From NCBI GenBank assembly GCA_030323885.1, contig CM059191.1, positions 102,472,292 through 102,536,291 of the forward strand: a stretch of DNA of 64,000 nt, given 5' to 3'. The notes under the pieces were generated by a model. That model was not told the origin of the DNA. It saw only the letters and a list, made by a program, of their open reading frames with translations, and did not search any database. The position numbers and the translations under genes are program-made. Of the stretch, positions 43,051 through 53,760 are shown one piece after another; position 1 is the first letter of the stretch, and each line of letters begins with the position of its first letter. This DNA is from Branchipolynoe longqiensis. Taxonomy: Eukaryota > Annelida > Polychaeta > Phyllodocida > Polynoidae.

Positions 43051-43192
43051 ATGTGGCGAGTATGCAAATATATGACCTCAAATGTTGGAAGGACATAAAC
43101 CCCAGCTTTCCAACCCCTCCACCACCCTCCTCATCATCCCCCACCCACCGGCCCCCTTGCCCACCCATACTCCAGCCTACAAACTGCCCCCA

Positions 43193-43331
43193 GGGGCCAT
43201 ATTCACGATGCGGTGTTAGCTTACACTCGGTGTGTTTGCACTAATTGCCTACTGAGCTTTCGCCGAGCTCAGTAGGCAATTAGTGCAAACACACCGAGTG
43301 TAAGCTAACACCGCATCGTGAATATGGCCCC
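43193..43331. mobile_element. Perfect 66-bp-arm hairpin, GGGGCCATATTCAC ends
   Basis: The left arm 43193-43258 and right arm 43266-43331 are perfectly complementary over 66 bp with a 7-base loop, TTCGCCG. The arm includes GTGTTAGCTTACACTCGG, shared with 8974-9113. The absence of any mismatch indicates very recent origin or active correction. Confidence 0.95.
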
Positions 43332-43684
43332 AGAGCTGCTAGTCATGCATGATTGGTCAGCGCGGGGGGCCTTGCTCCCGCCGAATCACTCATGCGCGTC
43401 CGAATCCGAGGACCGCCTAGATTGTCAATAATACTATACGTGGTCTGGCATCTTGACCCCCCCTCCCTTTCTCCTTCTCCTCCCCCCTCACCCCCTACTA
43501 CTCCGCCCCTACTCCCTTCACCCTCCTACCCCCTCCCCATCTATCCTCCCTGCCCTCAAGGACTTCCAGTCGTTGCCACGGTGCATGCTCCAGCCACATG
43601 CGGGCATTGTCAGTGTACCACAAAGGGGAATAATGGGGGAAGGCGAATAATGCATGGGTACTGCAATATCAGCATTGCTGCTGG
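43332..43684. other. No gene recognised
   Basis: Contains a C-rich tract at 43458-43560. Nothing else is recognised. Confidence 0.4.
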
Positions 43685-44875
43685 CATCACCTCACTTCAC
43701 CTCACTTCACCCCACTTCACTTCACCTCACTGCACCTCACTTCACCTCACCTCACTTCACCTCACTTCACCTCACTTCACCTCACTTCACCTCACTTCAC
43801 CTCACTTCACCTCACTTCACCTCACCCCACCCCACCCCACCTCACTTCACTTCACTTCACTTCACCTCACTTCACCTCACTTCACTTCACCTCACTTCAT
43901 CCCACTTCACCTCACTTCACTTCACTCCACCTCACTTCACCTCACTTCACCTCACTTCACCTCACTTGCATCCCTTCAGCTTACCTCACCTCACTTCAGA
44001 TCGCCTCACTTCACCTAACTTCACCTCATTTCACCTCATTTCACCTCATTTCACCCCACTTCATCCCACTTCACCCCACCTTCACCTCACTTCACCTCTC
44101 TTCACCTCACTTGACCTCACTCCACCTCACTTGACCTCACCCCACCCCACCCCGCCTCACCTCACTTCACTTCACCTCACTTCACCTCACTTCATCCCGC
44201 TTCACCTCACTTCACTTCACTCCACCTCACTTCACCTCACTTGACATCACTTCAGCTCACCTCACCTCACTTCAGATCGCCTCACTTCACCTCACTTCAC
44301 CTAACTTCACCTCATTTCACCCACTTCACTTCAGTTCACCCCACTTCATCCCACTTCACCCCACCTTCACCTCACTTCACCTCACTTCACCTCTCTTCAC
44401 CTCACTTGACCTCACTCCACCTCACTTCACCCCACCTCACTTCACCTCACTTCACCTTATTTCACCCACTTCATTTCAGTTCACCCCACTTCATCCCACT
44501 TCACCCACCTTCACCTCACTTCACCTCTCTTCACCTCACTTCACCTCACTCCACCTCACTTCACCTCCCTCCACCTCACGTCACCTTATTTCACCCACTT
44601 CATTTCAGTTCACCCCACTTCATCCCACTTCACCCATATTCACCTCACTTCACCTCACTTCACTTCACTTCACCTCACTTCATCTCACTCCACCTCATTT
44701 CGACTCACTTCACCTCATTTCACCCACTTCACTTCAGTTCATCCGGCTTTATCCTACTTCACCCACCTTCACCTCACTTCAGCTCATTTCTCCTCATTTC
44801 ACCTCACTTCACTTCACTTTGCCCCACTTTGCCCAACTTCACCCCACTTCACCTCACTTCACCTCACTTCACCTT
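43685..44875. repeat. 5/10-bp satellite (TTCACCTCAC)
   Basis: About 1.2 kb of TTCAC, CTCAC and CCCAC pentamers, most often as TTCACCTCAC. Longer blocks repeat (for example CAGATCGCCTCACTTCACCT near 43997 and 44273), so larger duplications overlie the pentamer array. His/Thr/Ser-rich frames are compositional. Confidence 0.95.
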
Positions 44876-44962
44876 ATACTCGTTTATATCCAGATACAGT
44901 ATAACCCCTTTAAACCAAGCTTGGTTAAACGAAACGATAGTTTAATCTTTTTTTGGCAGCCT

Positions 44963-45138
44963 GGCAAAATACTACCATTTATCATATAACAAAGTTGGTT
45001 AAACCAAAGTTGGTTAATCCAAAGAAAATTGTCGGACCCCAGGCCACTTCCAGTGCGGTTAAACCAAACTTTCATGTGGTTATATGGTCATCTGAGACCC
45101 CACCAACTTTTTTATATGATAAATGGTAGTATTTTGCT
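44963..45138. mobile_element. Short TIR element (GCAAAATACTACC ends)
   Basis: GCAAAATACTACCATTTATC at the left and GATAAATGGTAGTATTTTGC at the right are inverted repeats, with an internal GTTGGTTAAACC-type repeat. 176 bp. It abuts the GC-rich gag-like segment. Confidence 0.78.
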
Positions 45139-45209
45139 GGGCCCTCGGCAGTGGTGAGGGTGAGGCGCCGGAGGGGTCCCCCCGGGCCGGCCGGGGGGAG
45201 GCCGGCGGA

Positions 45210-46697
45210 TCAAAAATCCGCCGAGGTGGCGGGGGGGGGTCTGGCGCTCACGGGTTTGTTTCGTGATGCAGTCGGCCTCGCTGTGCAGACGTGACGGCGC
45301 CTGTCCCCCGCCTCACCGTGGGCCTCTCCGAGGCGGGCCCGATCGCACGAGGCGGGGGCGCGGTTCCAGGCCGGGCAGGGGGCCCCGTGGGTGTCCCTGT
45401 CGTAGGTGGCGCGGGCGTCAGCTTGGGGTCGGGGGAGGTGGGCGCCTCGGTGGAGAGGGTCGGGTAGGCGGGCAGGGGCGGCGGTGGCTTGGTCCTCGGG
45501 CATGGCCAGGCAGTCTAGTCTCATGAGGTTGAGCGCTACCGGGTCATGCCAGCCCTGGGGGAGGGTTCCGTCCGCGATGGCGGTAAACAGGGTCTCTGAG
45601 TACCGGCGGACGGTCGCCCAGGGGTAGACGAGGTTATCCCGGCAGACTGCTAGGTGGTGGTGGTGGAGTCCCTGGGCGGAGTGGGCGGGGAAGTCGGGGT
45701 GGTCGATGAGGGTGAGGAGGGCGAGGGTATACTCGTCCTTTGTCGCCTCCCCCCTCTTCACCGGCTTCCTCTCGGCCCCTCGTTTCACCAGGTCCGAGGG
45801 GAAGATGTAGTTGGCCGGGATCCCTTGGCGCCTCACGGAGTGGCGCGCCTCGGCGGATGCCAGTATCTCCCGGACGGCGTCGGCCGCGGAGGCGGGGCTG
45901 TGGCGGATGGCCTCCTCGCGGTAGGCCGGCGAGGTGGCGGGTGGTGGTTGACTGGAGAGGTGACGGTACCTCTCGTACTCCGGGTGCGCGGCCCCGGGGA
46001 GGGACGCCTGAGGCGGCGGCGGGGGCCGGGCTGTGGTGGCGGTAGGTGCCCGAGGCGTCGGGGCGGCCTGGCGCCTCGGGGGAGATGAGGGGATCCCCGG
46101 GCGGGTCCCCCCGGTCTCCAGGGAGTCGATCCGGGCGTGGAGGTCGGCCGTCGCCTGGCGCGCCTCGGCGGCGGAGTGCTGTTGGTCGAGCTGCATACGC
46201 TGGAGCGCCTCCAGCAGTGTCGACATCTCGGGGCCCGAGGTGCGGCCCGAGGGCGCCGCGGGGGACGCCGGGGCGTAGGCCGGGAGTCGCCCCGGCCGGG
46301 TGCTGGAGAGGGCCCCGGGGTGCCGGGGGCGGCCCGGGATCCCTACCGTCCACGTCCTTTTCCTCGAGGCATCCTGAGGCTGAGCTGGGGCAGAGGTCCG
46401 AGGTGGAGTAGCCAAGACTGAAGAAGGGTAGAGCTGGGAGACGGCAGGAGGGCGAGTGCCTGAGGGAGGCCGGGGGGCGGCCTTATAAGGGGAGAGGGAG
46501 GGGCGACAGCAGGTGAGTGTGAAAGCTGCCGGCCCGGGGGAGGGCGAGAGGTGGCGAGCAGCGGCGTCGGGTGAGGCGTGAGCGCCGCGCGACGCGGAGG
46601 GCGGGGGAGGGGGCGGCGCGCCGCGCCGTCTGCCGAGGTGAGAAAGCAGCGCGACAGCGCGGGGCGGGGGGAGGGTCTCTTCCTCTCCTCGCATCAA
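45210..46697 (-). CDS. GC-rich gag-like gene of a retroelement
   Basis: 495 codons on the minus strand in a segment far richer in GC and CpG than its surroundings. Residues 158-195 (MSTLLEALQRMQLDQQ, then ARIDSLE) form a likely coiled coil. Residues 295-395 hold the best-conserved-looking block (NYIFPSDLVKRG, WATVRRYSETLFTAI, GTLPQGWHDPVALNLMRLDC). The C-terminus has a Cys/His cluster with CPAWN (C441), C451, H460, H469 and C471, resembling the zinc-binding tail of DIRS/Ngaro-type Gag proteins but incomplete. A TATA-like box at 46478-46493 suggests the true start is Met158 (46226) and not 46697. No RT follows. Function as Gag is inferred, not certain. Confidence 0.55.
   Translation of the reverse strand: MMRGEEETLPPPRAVALLSHLGRRRGAPPPPPPSASRGAHASPDAAARHLSPSPGPAAFTLTCCRPSLSPYKAAPRPPSGTRPPAVSQLYPSSVLATPPRTSAPAQPQDASRKRTWTVGIPGRPRHPGALSSTRPGRLPAYAPASPAAPSGRTSGPEMSTLLEALQRMQLDQQHSAAEARQATADLHARIDSLETGGTRPGIPSSPPRRQAAPTPRAPTATTARPPPPPQASLPGAAHPEYERYRHLSSQPPPATSPAYREEAIRHSPASAADAVREILASAEARHSVRRQGIPANYIFPSDLVKRGAERKPVKRGEATKDEYTLALLTLIDHPDFPAHSAQGLHHHHLAVCRDNLVYPWATVRRYSETLFTAIADGTLPQGWHDPVALNLMRLDCLAMPEDQATAAPARLPDPLHRGAHLPRPQADARATYDRDTHGAPCPAWNRAPASCDRARLGEAHGEAGDRRRHVCTARPTASRNKPVSARPPPATSADF
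46478..46493 (-). promoter_or_regulatory. TATA-like box upstream of the gag-like gene
   Basis: The minus strand reads CTCCCCTTATAAGGCC, a TATAAG box in otherwise extremely GC-rich sequence. Initiation about 30 bp downstream would fit translation from the ATG at 46226. Inference from position and sequence only. Confidence 0.35.
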
Positions 46698-46735
46698 ACG
46701 TAATGCTTCGCATTACGACCAAAGCTACATTACTT

Positions 46736-48636
46736 GTTCCGTCATTATCTATGTGTTCCAGCAGTCATTATCTATGTGTAGAGCTGCATTAGTTGGCCAG
46801 TTGTTTGTTGCTGGGTCAATCAGTCATTAACTATGTGTAAAGCTGCATCAGTTGGCCAGTTGAATAATACTAGTTCCAGCAGTCATTATGTATGTGCAAA
46901 GCTGAACTACTTATCCAGTTGCACACTGCTGGTTCCAGCAATCTTTATCTGTGTCTAAAGCTGCATTAGTTGTTCAGCTGTACATCATACATCATTATAT
47001 ATGTGCAAAGCTGCATCAACTGTCTAGTTGTACACATCTGGTTCCAGCAGTCATTGCTATGTGTAAATTTGCCTTACTCTATGTGTAAATCCTCCTTAAT
47101 TGTCCAGTTGTTCACCTCTGGTTCCAGCAGTCATTAGCGATGATCTTCCTTAATAGACCTATTTCATATCACATCATCATAGGTACTTAGGTCAGTGCGC
47201 ACGCTGGTTGTCTGCAGGATGATGCACTGTCAAACTGCAAACTCAGTTACTATGAGCAGTCTTCATAGAGAAAAGGTGAAATATCTCTAAAACCACACCA
47301 CCTAGACACAAACCACTTGGAACACATATAGAAAACATATTCAACGATGAGATTATATTAAATTTATATAGGTAAAGGTTCTGAATTTCTATTAATTTTG
47401 AATAAAATTGTCATTTTGAACTGTGCGTATCAGCAAACTCAATGCATTGTCAATGGCCATGAGCAATCTTCATACAGAAAAAGTTAGATATTTCTAAAAC
47501 CACACCACCCAGAAAGAAACAGCATGGAGCACATATAGAAAACATGTTTAACAAAGAGATTATATTAAATTTATAAGGTTAGGGTCTGCATTTCTATTAA
47601 TTTTGAATAAAATTGACTTTTTGCACTGCAAGTACGGGCAAACTCAATGGCAGTGTGCATTCGTTTTGCAGCCAAGCTGCGTGCGCATACACAATTATAA
47701 ACATTGAAAGGGGTCTATTGTACAGTTGTACATTCCTGGTTCCAGCAGTCATTAGCTGTGTACACATCTTTCTTATTCTTAATTGTCCAGTTGTACACTC
47801 CTGGTTCCAGCAGTCCTTATCTATGTGTAAATCCTCCTTAATTGTCCAGTTGTACACTCCTGGTTCCAGCAGTCATTATATATGTGTAAATCCTCCTTAA
47901 TTGTCCAGTTCTACAGTCCAGGTTCCAGTAGTCATTATCTACATGTGCATCTTCCTTATTTGTCAAATTGTACACTCCTGGTTCCAACATTCATTATCTA
48001 TGTGTAAATCCTCCTTAATTGTCCAGTTGTACACTCCTGGTTCCAGCAGTCATTATATATGTGTAAATCCTCCTTAATTGTCCAGTTCTACAGTCCAGGT
48101 TCCAGTAGTCATTATCTACATGTGCATCTTCCTTATTTGTCAAATTGTACACTCCTGGTTCCAACATTCATTATCTATGTGTAAATCCTCCTTAATTGTC
48201 CAGTTGTACACTCCTGGTTCCAGCAGTCATTATGCATGTGTAAATCCTCCTTAATTGTCCAGTTGTACAGTCCAGGTTCCAGTAGTCATTATCTACATGT
48301 GCATCTTCCTTATTTGTCAAATTGTACACTCCTGGTTCCAACATTCATTATCTATGTGTAAATCCTCCTTAATTGTCCAGTTGTACAGTCCTGGTTCCAG
48401 CAGTCCTTATCTATGTCTAACTCCTCCTTAATTGTCCAGTTGTACACTCCTGGTTCCAGTAGTCATTATCTACATGTGCATCTTCCTTATTTGTCCAGTT
48501 GTACACTCCTGGTTCGAACATTCATTAGCTATGTGTACATCTGCATTGATTGTCCAGTTGGACACTCCTGCTTCCAGTAGTCAACATCTCTGCCTAAATC
48601 TTCCTTAATTGTCCAGTTGTACCCTCCTGTTTGCCT
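46736..48636. repeat. 59-bp satellite with 177-bp higher-order units
   Basis: Units contain GTCCAGTTGTACACTCCTGG, TTCCAGCAGTCATTATCTAT and GTGTAAATCCTCCTTAATT (59 bp). From 47941 the phrase ACATGTGCATCTTCC recurs at 47941, 48118, 48295 and 48472, exactly 177 bp apart, so three 59-bp variants form a trimer that was amplified. A TIR element (47155-47715) interrupts the older, more diverged left half. Confidence 0.95.
47155..47715. mobile_element. TIR element carrying the ~205-bp units, inserted in the satellite
   Basis: The ends AGACCTATTTCAT and AAAGGGGTCT are short inverted repeats, with TGCGCACGC and GCGTGCGCA further in. The inside holds two ~205-bp units like those of 529-1020 (CTTCATACAGAAAA, ACACATATAGAAAACAT). 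The satellite resumes on both sides, so it inserted after the array formed. Confidence 0.7.
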
Positions 48637-48798
48637 CACTCATCATCTTGCTGCTGAAGCTTCATCACTTCCGCCAATGTCACCTTCTGTAAGTGGGTAT
48701 TCAATCCCTTTCTCAGAACAGTCCACAACAGGCCCGGCCCATCACTCTTCGGGGAATGGGGAGGGGGGGTGGGTCTCTTTTTCTTTCTTCTTGGTGAA

Positions 48799-49012
48799 TG
48801 GACGCGGTGGCCAAATCAATAAGAGCGCAGGCTCTCCGTACAGAAGGTAAGTGAGTTTGAACTCCTGGTCAGGTCAAACCGATGACTTCCAAAATTGATA
48901 CTTGTTGCTACATAGCCTGGTACTTGGCATTAGTAGGATTAGATAAGGCAAGGACTGACTAGCTAAGTATCAGGATACTGTGACTAAGTGGCAAATCGGG
49001 TCATGCGCTGCT
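48799..49012 (+). mobile_element. SINE-1 copy, 3' part missing
   Basis: Begins with the head GGACGCGGTGGCCAAATCAA and a mutated B box GAGTTTGAACTCC, then the body to GGGTCATGC. It stops where LINE-A sequence follows a few bases later. Confidence 0.85.
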
Positions 49013-49019
49013 GGAGCTG

Positions 49020-49532
49020 CACTATCATCATCATCATCATCATCATCATCATGCTGTCGGTCGCGATGTGACAAAGACTGCTTTCATTACTTGACTGCCG
49101 CTCTCCATTTAGCTCTCTGCTGTGAGAGTGATGTCCATGAGTCAGTCTTAATGTCTCTCAGGTTCAGGTTTCTCTTGATGGTGTGCGGTTGTACATTTCA
49201 TGAAAGCTGCCTGCAAAAGTGTTGAAGTGCTGCTGGCTTTTGCAAGTTACCAGCAGCACTCTCTCGGGGAGCAAATAGAGGTTTCACACCAGAAAGAACA
49301 TGTCCAGACAGGCGCAAAACTATTTGCCCCTGCAGTGGCTGGTCGGGAGATGTTGAGAATTCCATACATCAACCGCCCTTGATGCTGACACAGTGACATG
49401 GTTTTCTGTTCAGGGTTTGCTCCCTTAGCCTTCGGTTCTGTCAAGAACCTGAGCCACAAAGCAGTGGTTTACAACTCTGCAGGGCAGGGGCGTCAAACTC
49501 CCTGAGGTATTGCAATACCTGCATACCACATA
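49020..49532 (-). mobile_element. LINE-A internally deleted copy
   Basis: Minus orientation. The CAT-repeat tail starts at about 49023, then the last ORF codons, then the LINE-A leader ending in AGGTATTGCAATACCT near 49505-49520, itself a 16-bp palindrome. The deletion endpoint differs from the copies at 33555 and 56993: about 30 more bp of the ORF end are kept (ATCAAGAGAAACCTGA). No clear TSD. Confidence 0.88.
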
Positions 49533-49555
49533 TATAGCTATCATTAATATGCACT

Positions 49556-49625
49556 CTGGCAAGTCCGTACCCATTGTGATATGACCATTGATGTTGCCAG
49601 GCTGTAAAAACCCCAACACATCGAC
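49556..49625 (+). mobile_element. SINE-1 3' end fragment
   Basis: GTACCCATTGTGATATGACC, then GATGTTGCCAGGCTGTAAAA and CCCCAAC. A diverged 3' end of SINE-1. Confidence 0.75.
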
Positions 49626-49749
49626 AAACCATCTTTTTCTCGGGGAATACTATTATATTAGGTCAAAACAAATATATATTTTGTTCAGGTGTCTGGTGAT
49701 GGTCGTCTATACCGGCCATCTCAGATAATGAGTGTGATCCCTCCAGACC

Positions 49750-50560
49750 CCCATTCACAAAGTGTGGCCTTATCCTCAACCACTTCCACTCCCACTCACA
49801 ATGTGGGGGCTACCACACACCCACACCCAGACCGATACCCACACTCCCACTTACACCCACACCCACACTAACATACCGTTATCAGCTAACACACCCCACA
49901 CCCACACCCATACTCACACCCACACTCACATCCACATCCACATCCACCCTCCACAACCACATTCACACCCACACCCAACCACAACCACACCAACACCCAT
50001 GCTAACATCTACATTCACCTCTACACCCACTCCCACACAAACACTCACACCCACATCCACATCCACCCCCATAACCACATTCACACCCACACCCCACACC
50101 CACTCACAACCACACCAACACCCATGCTAACATCCACACTCACCTCCAAACCCACACCCACGCCCACACCCACATACCCATATCCACAAACCCACTCCCA
50201 CCCAAACACTCACATCCACACCCACACACACACTCACATACACATCCATCGCCACAACCACACCCACACCCACACTCATGTCCACACTCATACACATACC
50301 CGCAACCACACCCAGGCTCACACGGACAGCCATAACCACACCCACAACTCCACACGAACATCCACAAATCCACACCCACAACCACACCCACCTTCACACC
50401 CACACCTACACTCACCTTCATCCACACACACACACCGTCACAGTATATGATTCCTCCCCACCCACATCGCCACCCACATCACCACCCACATCCCCCCACA
50501 GACGACAACCCTCTCAAACACCCCCTCCCCCACACACACTCACACACACCGCGCCACCCT
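49750..50560. repeat. CACACC/CCCACA low-complexity tract
   Basis: About 0.8 kb of CACACCCACA-type repeats with larger duplicated blocks (CACCAACACCCATGCTAACAT near 49990 and 50115). Open frames on both strands are compositional. Confidence 0.95.
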
Positions 50561-50963
50561 CTTCATCCCGCCCATATGATTCCGTGAATTGGCTCCACAG
50601 CGCGGGTCCGGTTGCTATGGTGATTCGATTATCTGAGGTCATAGCCTAATCGCAATCTTTGAATAGGAGGGGGGGGGGGAGCTGATGGGGGGGGGGGGGG
50701 TTTAAGCCAACGCGAATATTGGCTCCAAACATGTAGAAAATCTGTCCCATCTGGGCGCCTCTGCACTCTAAAAGGTCCTCGATATGGACCATGGCGGCCT
50801 ATACCCCGACAAACACTCTGTCGGAGTGTGAGCATAGGCAGCTTTTCTGTGTGTGTCTTTTGTGGATTTAGGTACATTTATTGATTAAGGATGGGAAATT
50901 TGTCCATTGTTGTTAAAATATTTACTCAACTGAAAACATTTTTTTCCGAGCAGAGGAATCGAT
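50561..50963. other. No gene; G runs
   Basis: Contains G runs at 50670-50679 and 50688-50700. No coding signal. Confidence 0.4.
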
Positions 50964-51304
50964 TTTGTTTGTTTGTTGTTTTACGTCCTAGCAACACCTA
51001 AGGTCATACCAGGATGGGTACCAACTTGTGACAGTGCGTATTCATGGCAACTTTATAGTGCTGTCCCACTGGGAAACCAGGCCACCGGCAACATGACCCA
51101 ATATCCCACTCAATCACATTATCCTGACACTGAGCTAACCAGTCCTTGTCCTATCCTAATAATGCCGAGCGCCAGGCTAGGAAGTGACAAGTATCAATTT
51201 TTAAGTCATTGGTTTGACTCGACCAGGGCTCGAACCAACGACCCCACGATCTACCCGCACGATAGACGGCCACTCTAACAAATTCGGGCATCCAGTCTGG
51301 TCTA
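50964..51304 (-). mobile_element. SINE-1 copy with 13-bp TSD
   Basis: Full-length, minus orientation, bracketed by CAGAGGAATCGAT (50951-50963) and CAGAGGAATTGAT (51305-51317), one mismatch. Confidence 0.9.
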
Positions 51305-51559
51305 CAGAGGAATTGATATTCCGGTCATAAGTAATATAGCCAAATATAGTTTAGTTATATAACAATCATATATTATGATGTACAAAGTAATCATGCACAC
51401 ATTATTATGTAGCACGCTAGTCCCAGAATAGCAAGATGTAAAATTGTCCGATATAATACATGTGAACCGAGGTGAAGTTACTATAATAAATTACAAACTG
51501 TCTATATAATGATAAATGTTAAATTATAAAAACCCAAAGACATATAGAGGATGTGTGAA

Positions 51560-51960
51560 CTTGGTAAACTATTATTCATTAGGTATAGAACTTGTATATT
51601 GAATAGTCTTTGAGAGGGAGTGTCACTTCCGAGTTTGACTAAGAACAGTCTTTGGAAGAGTCACCTCACATGCCCCCTCCCCCCCACATGGTATTGTTAT
51701 GATCATTGACCACTGCATTGTACTCTGATTGGAGGAGTGAGTCATGTGACCACTGCATTGTACTGTGATTGATGAATAGGATCATGTGACAACGGCCATC
51801 TTGAATCTTTAGAACCTATATAAGCAATAAACCAGAGAGTCTCACTCTCTTACTTTTCCTTCTTACCCTGTTTTCCTTTATTACCTGTAGTGTTTTCACT
51901 TGACCTATTCACACCACCCACACCACCAGCCGGCACGTTTACAAAGAGTTGGGTCCAAAT
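51560..51960 (+). repeat. Possible solo LTR (second type)
   Basis: Contains an internal duplication (GACCACTGCATTGTACTCTG and GACCACTGCATTGTACTGTG), then AACCTATATAAGCAATAAAC, placing a TATA box and AATAAA together, followed by an AGAGAGTCTCACTCTCTTAC tract. The promoter layout resembles repeat L, but the sequence differs. No terminal repeats or genes confirm it. Confidence 0.4.
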
Positions 51961-51962
51961 CA

Positions 51963-52945
51963 GGGCCCGTATTCATGTAGTGGTGCCAGGTGTATCTGGT
52001 GCTAAACACTAGCTCTGGGGTAGCTATCCACAGCTAGCGGGGGGTTGGAGAAATAGGTAAAGTCATATTGCCCAATGTCCTAGCCGCCGGGTATAGCTAA
52101 CCGTGAGTTTATTTATCGATTTGACAATATGAATAATGCCGCCGATGCGGCGGGAGCATTAATAATGGTTCGATTTTAGGGTTAATTTGATTAAATTTCA
52201 CTTATTGCGTATATAATTCTGTTACATATGACAGCATTGAATAGATTTGGGCCTAATATATTGCCGCCATTGTGGCAGCAGCGGCGGCGATGTGTGTTTT
52301 GTTGATATGCGACAGTATGGATATCGACGTCGAAGCGGCTGCTGCAATTTATTTGCTTTACATTCGTCGATTCGAAAATATTAATAACGCCACTGATGCG
52401 GCGGCATTGTTAATATCGCTTTGAATTTAGGGTTAATTTGATGAAATTTCACTTATTGCGTATGTAATTCTGTTAAATATGATAGCATTGAATAGATTTG
52501 GGCCTAATATATAGCCGACAATGCGGCGGCGGCGATGTGTGTTTTGTTGATATGCGACAGTATGGATATCGACGTTGAAGCGGCGGCGGCAATTTGTTTA
52601 GTTTACATTCATCGATTCGACAATATTAATCTCTCCGCCGATGCAGCGGCAGCATTAAAATCAGTTCGAATTTAAGGTTAATTTGATCAAATTTCACTTA
52701 TTGAGTATGTAATTCTGTTAAATATGATAGCATTGAATAGATTTGGCTCTAATATATCGGCGGCTGGCACACTAACCGGCGCAGCTTGCAGTTAAACTTG
52801 ATTTGAAACTGGGGTAGCTTAGCCTAGGCTACGGTCAGCGGTTAGCACTGACACCGGCACATGAATACAAATTTTACACTGTTAGCCGGGTGGAGCTACC
52901 CTAGCCGCGGTTAAGGCCCATGCACCAGCACATGAATATGGGACC
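51963..52945. mobile_element. TIR element, GGGCCCGTATTCATG ends, with internal tandem units
   Basis: The left end GGGCCCGTATTCATGTAG and the right end CATGAATATGGGACC are inverted. The core is about 2.5 tandem copies of a ~248-bp unit containing GATTTGGGCCTAATATAT, ATGCGACAGTATGGATATCG and AATTTCACTTATTGCGTATG, plus GCGGCGGC stretches. The same unit is in 61340-62064, whose ends are related. Confidence 0.82.
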
Positions 52946-53064
52946 TGTTCTCTGCTGCTAATATAGAGAGTTGCAGGCCAGTGTGCAGAATGATTTGTTG
53001 AAAATGTTTTATAGAGGATTCCAACCATCAGCCCACACTCTGAAGGCAGTGAGTGTCACAGTCC

Positions 53065-53760
53065 CTTATTCCTGCTCCGTAGAAAAGGTCTACTGCCAGA
53101 TTGCTCCCCATGCAAGTATTGTTAAGGCTCCACACACATAATCCCTCCACACACTTACCACATACTCGCTGTCTCCCCCACATACACCCCCATCTACATC
53201 CTCCCCCACCCCCACCTCCACCCTCTTACCCACACTTTGTTCCTGCTCCGTAGAAAAGGTCTACTGCCAGATTGCCCCTCATGCAAATATTGTTAAGGCT
53301 CTACACACATAATCGCTACACACACTTGCCACACACTCTCTGTCTCCACACGCGCACCCGCCCCCCTCCTCCGCCCCCCCCCCCCCCCACCTCCACCCTC
53401 CTACCCAGCCTTTGTTCCTGCTCCGGAGAACAGGTCTACTGCCAGATTACTCCTCATGCTAGTATTGTCAAGGCTCCACACACACCTAATCCCCCACACA
53501 CTTACCACACACATTCTGTCTCCCCCACATACACCCCCACCTACAACCTCCCCCAACTCCCCCACCTCCACCCTCCGACCCAGCCTTTATTCCTGCTAAT
53601 GTCTACTACCAGATTGCCCCTCATGCTAGTATTGTCAAGGCTCCACACATACCTAATCCCCCCACATACTTACCACACACACACTGTCTCCCCCACATAC
53701 ACCCCCACCTACATCCTCCCCCAACTCCCCCACCCCCCTACCCACCCGAACTACTGTGCG
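53065..53760. repeat. ~176-bp tandem repeat, 4 units
   Basis: CCTGCTCCGTAGAAAAGGTC recurs at about 53068 and 53245, in variant form at 53417, and shortened at 53591. Each is followed by CCAGATTGCCCCTCATGC, CTCCACACACATAATC and a C-rich half. The minus-free 166-codon frame is a by-product. Confidence 0.88.

Noticed and set aside
43353..44945. Thr/Ser/His-rich protein frames
   Set aside because: Translation of the TTCACCTCAC pentamer array.
49689..50649. His/Thr/Pro-rich frames
   Set aside because: CACACCCACA low-complexity sequence on the plus strand, with mirror frames on the minus strand.
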